From assembly GCA_947492105.1 (NCBI GenBank), contig CANLMN010000001.1:248001-312000 (forward strand): a stretch of DNA of 64,000 nucleotides, written 5' to 3'. Positions 8,485 to 16,467 of this stretch are shown in pieces (within the stretch, counting starts at the first letter, position 1; every line of letters starts with the position of its first letter). The notes beneath the pieces are model-generated. The model was not told the origin of the DNA. It ran no database searches and saw only the letters and a program-made list of their open reading frames with translations. The DNA is from an uncultured Aquimarina sp. (GTDB lineage: Bacteria; Bacteroidota; Bacteroidia; Flavobacteriales; Flavobacteriaceae). Position numbers and translations under genes: made by a program.

Positions 8485-9450
8485 ATGAATACAATAAAAA
8501 AGAAGATACTTTACGCAGCGCCTGATCACTATGGCTTTTACAAAGTTATTTTAAAAGGTCTCCAAAATTTCACAAATTATGAAGTCACTTTTTTTAAATT
8601 AAACAAAGAAATTCCACAATACAAGTATAAAGGAGAAAAAGTACTGAATTTTTTTACTAAGAATTTTTTCTTCTACAACACAAAAAAAAGACGTCATGCC
8701 CGTGAATATCTAAATCGAATAAAAGCATTAGAAAAATATGATATATTATTCATCAACAGGCCAGACATTTTTACAAATAAAGAACTAACTCTTATATCCT
8801 CTAAATGCTCAAAAACTATAGTTTACTACTGGGATAGTTTCGACAAAATCAAAGGACAAAAAGAAACTCTTTCGTATTTTGACGTCAAATATAGTTTTGA
8901 CAAAAAAGACTGTAAAAATCACCAACTACAGAAAGGGCATAACTTCTATTTCCATACTGAAAGTTTAGGCATTCCAGAATTTGATGTGTTTTTTTTGGGA
9001 ACATATGACAATCGCTATCCAGAATTAACTCGTATTCTCGATATTTTGAAAAATAATGGTTTGAAAGCACAGGCTAAATTATTTTTTGCACCAGATGATG
9101 AGGATATTAAAATATTTCGATCAGATATTTCTGTTCTAGAAGAAATTATTCCTTTTGACAAAGCTTATAAATTTAACTTAAATACCAGAATAATTTTGGA
9201 TATTCAACATAAAAATCAAGTAGGTCTATCATTCAGACCATTTGAAGCTATGGGATTAAGAAAAAAGCTCATTACCAATAATGCACATATTAAAGAACAC
9301 GATTTTTACAATCCCAATAACATTTTTGTCATAACGGAAAGCACATACGATATTCCAAACGCATTTTTAACCACACCATACGTTGATGTGGCGCCAAAAA
9401 TTTTAGAAAAATACAGCTTAAAAAGTTGGATAAACAAATTCATTTCCTGA
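8485..9450 (+). CDS. CgeB-like GT-B protein (paralogue 2)
   Basis: A 321-residue homologue of the protein at 6457-7428. Both have KILYAAP/KILIIAP at the start, INRPDIFTNKEL versus IRPDVLTDKTL near residue 95, YYWDSFDKI versus YYYDSTRRF, and the near-identical C-terminal block VGLSFRPFEAMGLRKKLIT. It lies 17 bp after a GT2 gene and 13 bp before a GT4-like gene, all on the plus strand, so it is probably part of an operon from 7559 to 10507. Inferred role: a sugar transfer in the same glycan; the substrate is unknown. Confidence 0.65.
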   Translation: MNTIKKKILYAAPDHYGFYKVILKGLQNFTNYEVTFFKLNKEIPQYKYKGEKVLNFFTKNFFFYNTKKRRHAREYLNRIKALEKYDILFINRPDIFTNKELTLISSKCSKTIVYYWDSFDKIKGQKETLSYFDVKYSFDKKDCKNHQLQKGHNFYFHTESLGIPEFDVFFLGTYDNRYPELTRILDILKNNGLKAQAKLFFAPDDEDIKIFRSDISVLEEIIPFDKAYKFNLNTRIILDIQHKNQVGLSFRPFEAMGLRKKLITNNAHIKEHDFYNPNNIFVITESTYDIPNAFLTTPYVDVAPKILEKYSLKSWINKFIS

Positions 9451-9463
9451 TTAAAATATAGGT

Positions 9464-10507
9464 ATGCACAAAGACACACCCTTATACTTCATTTCCCCTT
9501 ATAATAAATACCCCACTGGGGGAGTTAAACAAATTTACCGACAAGTAGATCACTTGAACACTGCCGGATTTAAGGCTTTTGTTGTTCACCCAAAGAATGG
9601 TCAACGTTCGAATTGGTTTCAAAACACTACTAAAATACTCTATAACGAAAGAATCTTTATTACAAGAAAACTCAAATTAAAGAAAAAAATTAAACTTTAC
9701 ATCCGTGCTATATTTGGTATTAATAACGACCCTATTGACATAAATGGCATCTTAATAATCCCCGAAATTTATGGTAATGACATACAATTATTTAACCCAG
9801 AAATGAAATATGTCGTTTTCAATCAGAATTGCTACTATACCTTTAATGATTACTCTTACCAAAACACCCAAACACCATATCCTTATCATTCCAATAGACA
9901 TTTGGCCACTCTAGTAGTATCCGAAGATTCTAAAAACTATTTAAATTTTGCATTTCCTGATGCTCAAATACATCGTATCACATTAGGTATTGACCCTAAA
10001 ACTTTCTGCTATCATTCAGTTAAAAAAAAGCAAATTGCTTTTATGCCCCGAAAACTTTCCAATGATATTATACAAATCATCAATATTATAAAAGCTAGAA
10101 ACAAAATTCCAAACTGGGAATTTATTCCAATAGATAATAAATCAGAAACAGAAGTAAGCTCTACCTTAAAAGAAAGCGCTCTATTTATGAGCACCAATCA
10201 CAAAGAAGGTTTTGGATTACCTCCTGCAGAAGCAATGGCCTGTGGATGCATTGTCATAGGCTATAGTGGACAAGGTGGCCAAGAATATTTTAAAGAAAAG
10301 TTTTCATATCCAATCACAGAGGGAGAGATTATTAATTTTGCAAAACAAGTAGAAAATATAGCCATGGCATTTGAAAAGCAAAAAAACAATATTCAAGAAA
10401 AAGGAAAAAATGCAGCCACCTATATAAATACAAATTACAGCCTTGAATTAGAGCAACAAAACATCATAAACACATGGAAATCTATTCTCAAAATAGCTCA
10501 ATCTTAA
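9464..10507 (+). CDS. Glycosyltransferase, GT4-like
   Basis: A 347-residue GT-B glycosyltransferase. The N-terminal half shows PTGGVKQIYRQVDHLN, a typical glycine-rich acceptor-side loop. The C-terminal half carries STNHKEGFGLPPAEAMACG near residues 242-260, the GT4 donor-binding E-x7-E motif, then GQGGQEYF. No signal peptide or membrane segment is present. It closes the plus-strand run 7559-10507 and borders the insertion-sequence region, so it may mark the right end of the glycan cluster. Confidence 0.85.
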   Translation: MHKDTPLYFISPYNKYPTGGVKQIYRQVDHLNTAGFKAFVVHPKNGQRSNWFQNTTKILYNERIFITRKLKLKKKIKLYIRAIFGINNDPIDINGILIIPEIYGNDIQLFNPEMKYVVFNQNCYYTFNDYSYQNTQTPYPYHSNRHLATLVVSEDSKNYLNFAFPDAQIHRITLGIDPKTFCYHSVKKKQIAFMPRKLSNDIIQIINIIKARNKIPNWEFIPIDNKSETEVSSTLKESALFMSTNHKEGFGLPPAEAMACGCIVIGYSGQGGQEYFKEKFSYPITEGEIINFAKQVENIAMAFEKQKNNIQEKGKNAATYINTNYSLELEQQNIINTWKSILKIAQS

Positions 10508-10809
10508 CATTTCCTTGCTTATAGACACACTTTAGTTCTTTTTTGGGGAGATAGTTCCTAAATTATCTTTTCAAGCAGATGATGCTGTGATAAAATCAGT
10601 GTATTTGGATATAAAGAAAGTAACCTAAAAATGATCTACACCAATAAGAAACTGAGACATAATATTAAACCAGTACCTAACCATCTATCAATAAAGGGGC
10701 AAACTTTAGAAAGACGAATCCCTGTTTTTTTTAAACTCACATACTTTGTAAGGTAGTGTTTTTCTTTTAAACTAAACTTTTCACACACCTACAAACCTGA
10801 TACTTAAAA
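10508..10809. other. Intergenic stretch left of the insertion sequence
   Basis: About 300 bp with stops in all frames. No gene, terminator or repeat copy was recognised. Confidence 0.5.
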
Positions 10810-10817
10810 ATACTATT

Positions 10818-11898
10818 TGGCTCTAGTTTATAATTACGTTGATATTAGTTTTTGATATTGTGTTTCGATATTTCTATAATTCTTTATAGCATTAACATCT
10901 AAAACAGTTTTTTATACAAATAACAGCACCTTATTCTTATTATTTTTGAGCTGCTCTTTGAGCGCAAACTAATTTAGATACTGTTACAGGTATAAAGTGA
11001 CTACACTCCAAAAAGCATTATCAATCCACTTTTTCATTCTATTATGCGTAGAATTGACATGTTGTTTATAGTGTATTCTGTCTTTTACTCGCTGTTTTAT
11101 AATTCCTTTTAGTGGGTGATGTCTATGTTTTAGTCTTTGGCAAAGTCTTTGTAACTCACATGAGCATCACTACAAAGAACCGTCTGGCTAATATTAATCC
11201 GATCTCCTATAGCTTTGTGTATATCACTTTCCTTAATACGCCCCATAGTTGCCACTGCCAAATCCAAACCTGATTTTCTGTCTTGTGTAACGATGACAGC
11301 AAAATGATCTTTGTTAACGTCCCTTATACAGAGCTGCCACCACGTTTTCTTGACTCACACCCTGCAGGAGTTTTTCCTTTTTCCGAGTTCAAAAATAAGG
11401 TTTCATCATTTTCAGTAATTCCAGTAAAATCATCTTGATCTGTGCCTGTCAAGGAAGCCAATATTTTATGACACCAATCAAAAGCAGCCTTTTTTAATCT
11501 TCAAGGATTCCTTGATCTTATCCAAAATCTTTTCTTCAAACATTAAGACTAAATAGGCATCCACTTTGTCTTTCTTAAGTAAACCTGCCATCCCAAGTAC
11601 CCGCATATTCTGTAAAACTTCTACGACAGGACTTACACTTTTAACATTGAGCTCCTCTATCTATACTAAAACGAACATATTTGGAGTGACCACAATGAAG
11701 ACAGCATCCTTGTTTATTTCCCAAAATATGACGCCGAGAGACTTGCGCCTTAAGTGCAGGACTTCCTTTCGAAATCAATTTTTCAAGCTCTGCTGCCAAT
11801 AATACCTGATCTTCAATAGATAACTTACCTATTCCAGCCTTTCTGTTTTCTAAATTTATACGCTAAAGATACGAATAATAGCAATTATAAACTAGAAC
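10818..11898 (-). mobile_element. Decayed IS1595-family insertion sequence
   Basis: An element of about 1,081 bp bounded by an 8-bp direct repeat ATACTATT (10810-10817 and 11899-11906), the expected target duplication for IS1595. Inside it are imperfect terminal inverted repeats: GCTCTAGTTTATAATTA from 10820 on the left and GTTCTAGTTTATAATTG on the right read inwards from 11898. The left end has two extra bases between the duplication and the repeat. The length and single inactivated transposase are typical of an ISXO2-group IS1595 element. Confidence 0.8.
10985..11862 (-). pseudogene. IS1595/ISXO2-like transposase, inactivated
   Basis: Read on the minus strand, pieces of an ISXO2-type transposase appear in order but in different frames. 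The N-terminal zinc ribbon reads CLHCGHSKYVRF then an in-frame stop followed by KCKSCRRSFTEYAGT. A DDE-domain start follows (TGITENDETLFLNSEKGK), then VIVTQDRKSGLDLAVATMG and VLCSDAHVSYKDFAKD. The C-terminal part with HVNSTHNRMKKWID is near 11000-11060. Several stops and frameshifts separate the pieces, so no active transposase can be made. Boundaries are approximate because the frames are broken. Confidence 0.8.
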
Positions 11899-11991
11899 AT
11901 ACTATTTTCAATAAGCTATAATAGAAGCTCTATCCGTAAAAAATATAATTAGCAATTATTAAAAGTAATAAACTTTCACTATCCTAAAAAC

Positions 11992-12027
11992 AAAAAAACC
12001 TGTAATACAAAAGGTACTACAGGTTTT
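11992..12027 (-). terminator. Rho-independent terminator of the DUF5648 lipoprotein gene
   Basis: Stem AAAACCTGTA / TACAGGTTTT with a 13-nt loop. On the minus strand it is followed by a run of T. It lies 17 bp past the stop codon at 12044. Confidence 0.8.
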
Positions 12028-12043
12028 AAATTAATTATATTAC

Positions 12044-12796
12044 TTAAAGATCCTTAACATTATAATTATCCTGTACATAGCCCACATTTCCTTCTAAATA
12101 ATAATAAAAATAAATTGGATTTAGAGCTTCTGCGAAACCAAGTTGCGAGGAAGCATACATATGATCTCTTCCATTAAAAAAACGCCTCAAGGGGGTCTTA
12201 TATATACCTGTTGGATTCTTAAAAGTATAACACTGTATACCTTCATATTTGAACGTGTCATCCCCTCCTCCTAATTCGGAGTAATAAATTGTATAAAAAT
12301 GATCCCCAGTATTTCTATTATAATACCTATACAACGGTTGAGTATTAGCAATAGTTGAACTAGGAACGTAACATTCAATACCTTGATATTTATAATGCTT
12401 TTTATCCCCATATCCTAACTCATTAAAATTGGTTGTATAAAAATGATCTCCATTTTTACGGTGATAATAACGATGCAAAGCGATCTGAAAATCACTTCTT
12501 TTCGACCCCTTATCTACATATTGGTTTTTTTTTGTTACTGAATTTAAATAATCATACGTTTCCTTTTTAAATAGTATGCTATCTTCTTCAACAGTATAAT
12601 AATCCCCCATGTCCTTAATTCCGCTTTTACGAAATCCTAACCCAACGATATGATCTGTTATTGGGGTCTCCACTAGAGCTTCTGATACAGTTTGATTCTC
12701 TAAAGAATCAACTTCTTTTTCGCAAGAAATAAACATCGTTATTGCTGCAAAAAATAGCAATGTTTTTTTACCAAGATTAAATTTCATTTTTTTCAT
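12044..12796 (-). CDS. DUF5648 repeat lipoprotein
   Basis: An exported lipoprotein of about 250 residues. The start at 12796 gives MKKMKFNLGKK, a hydrophobic stretch and the lipobox FISC followed by EKE. A frame open further upstream (12832) would add 12 residues before the signal peptide and is not preferred; 12787 is also possible. The mature part has two clear repeats and a third partial one of a pattern with HRYYHRKNGDHFYTTNFNEL and YRYYNRNTGDHFYTIYYSEL, followed by YQGIECY or YEGIQCY. This matches the DUF5648 module seen in secreted proteins, often next to hydrolase domains. No catalytic domain is present. The molecular role is unknown; surface binding is a guess. Confidence 0.75.
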   Translation of the reverse strand: MKKMKFNLGKKTLLFFAAITMFISCEKEVDSLENQTVSEALVETPITDHIVGLGFRKSGIKDMGDYYTVEEDSILFKKETYDYLNSVTKKNQYVDKGSKRSDFQIALHRYYHRKNGDHFYTTNFNELGYGDKKHYKYQGIECYVPSSTIANTQPLYRYYNRNTGDHFYTIYYSELGGGDDTFKYEGIQCYTFKNPTGIYKTPLRRFFNGRDHMYASSQLGFAEALNPIYFYYYLEGNVGYVQDNYNVKDL

Positions 12797-12836
12797 TTTT
12801 ATAGTATGTCTTATATTTAAAAACAGAAACACTCTG

Positions 12837-13136
12837 CTTCATTAATAAGTAGCATTCGTCTTAAAAATGTTACCAAAAACAATGTTAAACAAAACACAAA
12901 ACTCACTAGCTATATGAAACTTAAACAATCCTAACCTTGGAATTACACCTTTTTCTTTGGTCTAATAAAACTAGAATAATCTTTCATACTCATTGCAAAA
13001 AAAAGGGAATACCCATACAACTGTAACAAAGATTCTTGAAGTTTTTAAAAACCTGTAATCAAACACTAATGGTTGATTACACGCTATTAAACTAGGAATT
13101 CATCTGTTCTCACAAACAAATTAAATATACCCCAAA
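12837..13136. other. Intergenic stretch upstream of the DUF5648 gene
   Basis: About 300 bp of AT-rich sequence between the lipoprotein start and the protease terminator. It must hold the lipoprotein promoter. No repeat copy or gene was recognised. Confidence 0.5.
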
Positions 13137-13174
13137 AAAAAGGGGTGTTTGCAATAAAGCAAACACCCCTTTTT
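13137..13174 (-). terminator. Strong terminator of the metalloprotease-like gene
   Basis: A perfect 16-bp stem (AAAAAGGGGTGTTTGC and its complement) with a 6-nt AATAAA loop. The A/T runs at both ends allow termination in both directions. It is 47 bp past the stop codon at 13221. Confidence 0.9.
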
Positions 13175-13220
13175 GAATATACTTAGTTAGTATTTTCTCT
13201 TTTAGTACATCAGACCTCTA

Positions 13221-15833
13221 CTATTTTACTAAAAAAGAATGCGCTTGAACACCTCCATTATCAGAAATTAATCGATACATATAGAATCCAGGTGACATAT
13301 TTAATTGAGCAAAATCAACCTCTAGCTCCAATAACTGTCCTGCTGTCAACTCTCCACTATAAACCGTGCTAATTGCAACCCCCTTTATATCATATAAAGT
13401 AACGTTTGCAACTCCAGAAAATTCTGGTTGTATCACAAGTGTAGACATTTGATTATGAACTGCTGGAGATGGATAATTAAACATCTTATTATCAACATAT
13501 TTCAACGATTCATTCAAGACCTTAGCCTCTAATGCGTCCAAAGCTTGATCAAAAGTATCATTCGGTTTACTCGCTTTTCTCGATGAACTACCTTGAGGCT
13601 TCTGACTTAATGCAAAGGCAACAACAACATCAGTCTCATTAAGCCCTTTGGTGGTTCCAGTATAGGCATCTTTTGTAAAACCAACATGAGGTACAATTTC
13701 ATCACGTCCAAAAACCCCATCTTTTGGCAAACCTAAGATATGAAATGGATCGGCACTTGAATCCATAATAGAAAAACCACCACCTGATCTTGTATGATAA
13801 CACCCTAGCAAATGACCAATTTGATGACATATTTTATGACCAATCATCACAGCTGCCAAATCTATTTTGGTGGTGCTTTCTGCAAATTCAACTTTATTCA
13901 TATTAGGTCCTCTAAACTCTAGCTCTGATCCTACAGGAGCAGTCAAACGATCTAGCAGTAATACAGCCGTATCCTCAGGGTCATAATTCCCCACATCAAT
14001 AACTCCTGACCTACCTATCACATTCAAACTCAATTCTTTTTGTGTACCTCCTACTAGAACTCTACTATATTTGATGTTGTTCTTTGCAAACATTTCAGGA
14101 ATCTTTTTCCCTAATCCTTCTCTACCAAAATCACTTACTATTTTTACTGCAAAATTAGGATTGATTTTGGATGCTCTCAAATCAGTTTCTACAGTCCTTT
14201 TTACAAAATTTGTTATTTTTCGTGTAAGCTTTGCAAAATTCTGATCCGTATCTTCTATCCCCATATCACCCATAAAAGACCGTAGTCTCGAAAGCTTTCT
14301 CACTTTATTTAGATCTGGATTACCTCTAATAACATCTTCATCCTCCCCCTCATTAAACAACTCATTCAAAGCAATCGATAGTCGGGTCATATCGAGATAA
14401 ATATACTGCTTCGATTCTCTAGCCAATCCAACTGGCAAAGCATTAATTTCGACTTCAAACTCCCCAACACCTCTTATGGATAGTTCATACTCTCCAGTTT
14501 CAGGAACTACATAAGAAAATTCCGATACAGGAACAGAAATCTCCACTATACCACCTAAACCATCTATATCCTCATCAAATATATTATCTAAATCCTCATT
14601 CTCTTCATCATCTAAATTCTCATTCTCTTCACCATCTAAATCCTCATCCACTAAATCATCTATAGCCTCATCCTCAACACCATCTAAATCCTCGTCATCT
14701 TCATCTTCTATACCATCTAAATCCTCGTCCACAAAACCACCTAAATCATCTAAATTCTCTAAATCTTCTATATTAACATCGTTTTTAGGAAGTGGTGAGT
14801 TTTCTGTTCCTCTATTAAATTCAGAATTTTGAAAAGCCAATTCTCCATCTGGCTTTGTCAGACTATTCAGAATCGAAATATTCCCAAAAACTCCTTCCTG
14901 AAAAAGAGGAGCAGATGCTATTCCGAAGACTTCACCCTTATTAAGTTTTACTTTAATTTTCTTTTCTACATCGAGATTTTTGGTAAAAAGAAGTGTATAA
15001 GCTCCTTCTTTACTAACAGGATTACCAGCAAGATTATCAAGAAATAGATCTGGTCCCTGAACCTCATTCAAATTCTTTGCTTCTAGAACTACAAATAAAT
15101 TAACAGTCCCTTCTGATTCTCTAAAAGAAAAAGTAGTATTACCTGTTTTTCTGTTTGGCTCATAAACTTCATATTCTTGAAAGAAATCACTCAAGGTGTA
15201 TCGTAAAACGAAAAAATTAGCATTTTTATCTCTCTTTCCTGCAATTAATCTTCCTGCCAATAATTCACCTCCTCTTGTGTCTACACGGAACACGTCAACA
15301 TCACCTACAAGTTTTCCATTTTCCTCAAAATTGGCGATTTTTGAGCGGATAATCCTTTTTTTGACATCTTCTGGAAAAAGCACTCTATTTGTAACATTCC
15401 TTATATCTGGAATAATTCCGTCATTCTCTTTGGCTTCAAAAACTGATGCGCCTTTGCCATTAAAAGCTACATCACCAAAGGTTCCTTTGATAATCGCACT
15501 GTTGCGCTCACCTCTACGTGTTCTGGTCCTACCCTGAAGTCCGGATATTCTACTTTCCATGGTTTGCTGCCTTGCTCCTTTGGCCGCTTTTGCTCCCAAA
15601 TTGCCCGGAGCTCTTTGCGCTTTAGAAACCCCCAAATTAGAACCATACCCTTTGGGCATACCGACACTGCATGCGTCTTGATTAGAATTTTTCTGTTGCG
15701 ATTGATAGAACTGTTGCTGTTCTTTGAACGCTCCCATGGTATCAGGAAGCTCCTGTGCAGAAGCTACGGCTGAAAACAAAAAAAAGCAGCTCGAAAATCG
15801 CATAAAATGATTTGAAAAAATAAATTGTTTCAT
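13221..15833 (-). CDS. T9SS-secreted metalloprotease-like protein with altered zinc motif
   Basis: A secreted protein of about 870 residues. The start at 15833 (MKQFIFSNHF) leads into a signal peptide ending near VASAQ; the frame also opens at 15857. The first 350 residues are beta-rich and unassigned. An acidic stretch with repeated DEDLDG/DEENE units follows (plus-strand 14530-14770). The metzincin-like domain has GHKICHQIGHLLGCYH, i.e. HQxxHxxGxxH, where the catalytic Glu of HExxH is Gln (codon 13821-13823 reads CAA). IMDSS may be the Met-turn. The last 90 residues (NYPSPAVHN ... GFYMYRLISDNG ... HSFLVK) form a type A T9SS sorting domain. It should reach the cell surface or medium. If the Gln is real, it is probably a binding protein or inactive enzyme. 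Confidence 0.8.
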   Translation of the reverse strand: MKQFIFSNHFMRFSSCFFLFSAVASAQELPDTMGAFKEQQQFYQSQQKNSNQDACSVGMPKGYGSNLGVSKAQRAPGNLGAKAAKGARQQTMESRISGLQGRTRTRRGERNSAIIKGTFGDVAFNGKGASVFEAKENDGIIPDIRNVTNRVLFPEDVKKRIIRSKIANFEENGKLVGDVDVFRVDTRGGELLAGRLIAGKRDKNANFFVLRYTLSDFFQEYEVYEPNRKTGNTTFSFRESEGTVNLFVVLEAKNLNEVQGPDLFLDNLAGNPVSKEGAYTLLFTKNLDVEKKIKVKLNKGEVFGIASAPLFQEGVFGNISILNSLTKPDGELAFQNSEFNRGTENSPLPKNDVNIEDLENLDDLGGFVDEDLDGIEDEDDEDLDGVEDEAIDDLVDEDLDGEENENLDDEENEDLDNIFDEDIDGLGGIVEISVPVSEFSYVVPETGEYELSIRGVGEFEVEINALPVGLARESKQYIYLDMTRLSIALNELFNEGEDEDVIRGNPDLNKVRKLSRLRSFMGDMGIEDTDQNFAKLTRKITNFVKRTVETDLRASKINPNFAVKIVSDFGREGLGKKIPEMFAKNNIKYSRVLVGGTQKELSLNVIGRSGVIDVGNYDPEDTAVLLLDRLTAPVGSELEFRGPNMNKVEFAESTTKIDLAAVMIGHKICHQIGHLLGCYHTRSGGGFSIMDSSADPFHILGLPKDGVFGRDEIVPHVGFTKDAYTGTTKGLNETDVVVAFALSQKPQGSSSRKASKPNDTFDQALDALEAKVLNESLKYVDNKMFNYPSPAVHNQMSTLVIQPEFSGVANVTLYDIKGVAISTVYSGELTAGQLLELEVDFAQLNMSPGFYMYRLISDNGGVQAHSFLVK
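14530..14775 (-). repeat. Acidic DEDLDG-type coding repeat
   Basis: In-frame, low-complexity stretch of the metalloprotease-like gene, made of 12-18 bp units rich in CATCTAAATCCTC (plus strand). It encodes DLDG, DEDE and DDEENE blocks, possibly a calcium-binding linker. Unit number may vary between strains by slippage. Confidence 0.7.
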
Positions 15834-15857
15834 GTAAAAAATATAATTAGTGTTCAA

Positions 15858-16467
15858 ATATTACAAATCTATACCCCCCTATTCGATCAAAAACGCTGAC
15901 AAATCAAGACAAATAGTATCCAAAAACAACTTTTGCCTATCACAAGTAGAAGTAAAAAAATTATTCTGTAGATAAAATCAGTCTGCCATTCTCTGCTTTT
16001 AAGGCTATTATTAAAATACCCTGAGCGCCATAAAAATGGCACCCATCTTATAATAGAACACCTTAAAACAAAAATACCCTACCCCCTTTTTAACTTTTAT
16101 TTAATAAACAATTAACATTCAATATTTTGCTATGCATTTTTTTTTAAACGTTCTAGCGCAACTCGATTACAAACATCAAAAAAATCGCAAGTCAGTACAT
16201 CAAAATGACGAGCATTGTTAAAAAAAAAACATACTCAAACCAACAATAATTACAACAAAAACAAGTAGTTACAACAACAAACTCCTCAAAAAAAAGGGGG
16301 AAATCCCCCATAATTTCACTTTAGACAAAGTAATCCTTTTCTTACCTTTAATTGAACTAAAACATCTTCACAACTCCACTCAAAAATCAAAAAGGGAAAG
16401 CCGAAAACCTTGTTTTTAAAAACTATAGAGTAGGCAGTACTAACATATATTTTAAAACCAAAAAACG
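15858..16467. other. Divergent promoter region between two protease genes
   Basis: About 610 bp separating the minus-strand metalloprotease-like gene and the plus-strand astacin gene. It is AT-rich with poly-A tracts. A short hairpin GGGGG-AAAT-CCCCC lies near 16296-16309. No open frame with recognisable features and no copies of repeat families A-D were found. Confidence 0.5.

Noticed and set aside
11566-11802. Open frame of 78 codons on the plus strand
   Set aside because: It runs antisense to the IS1595 transposase remnant and has no recognisable motif.
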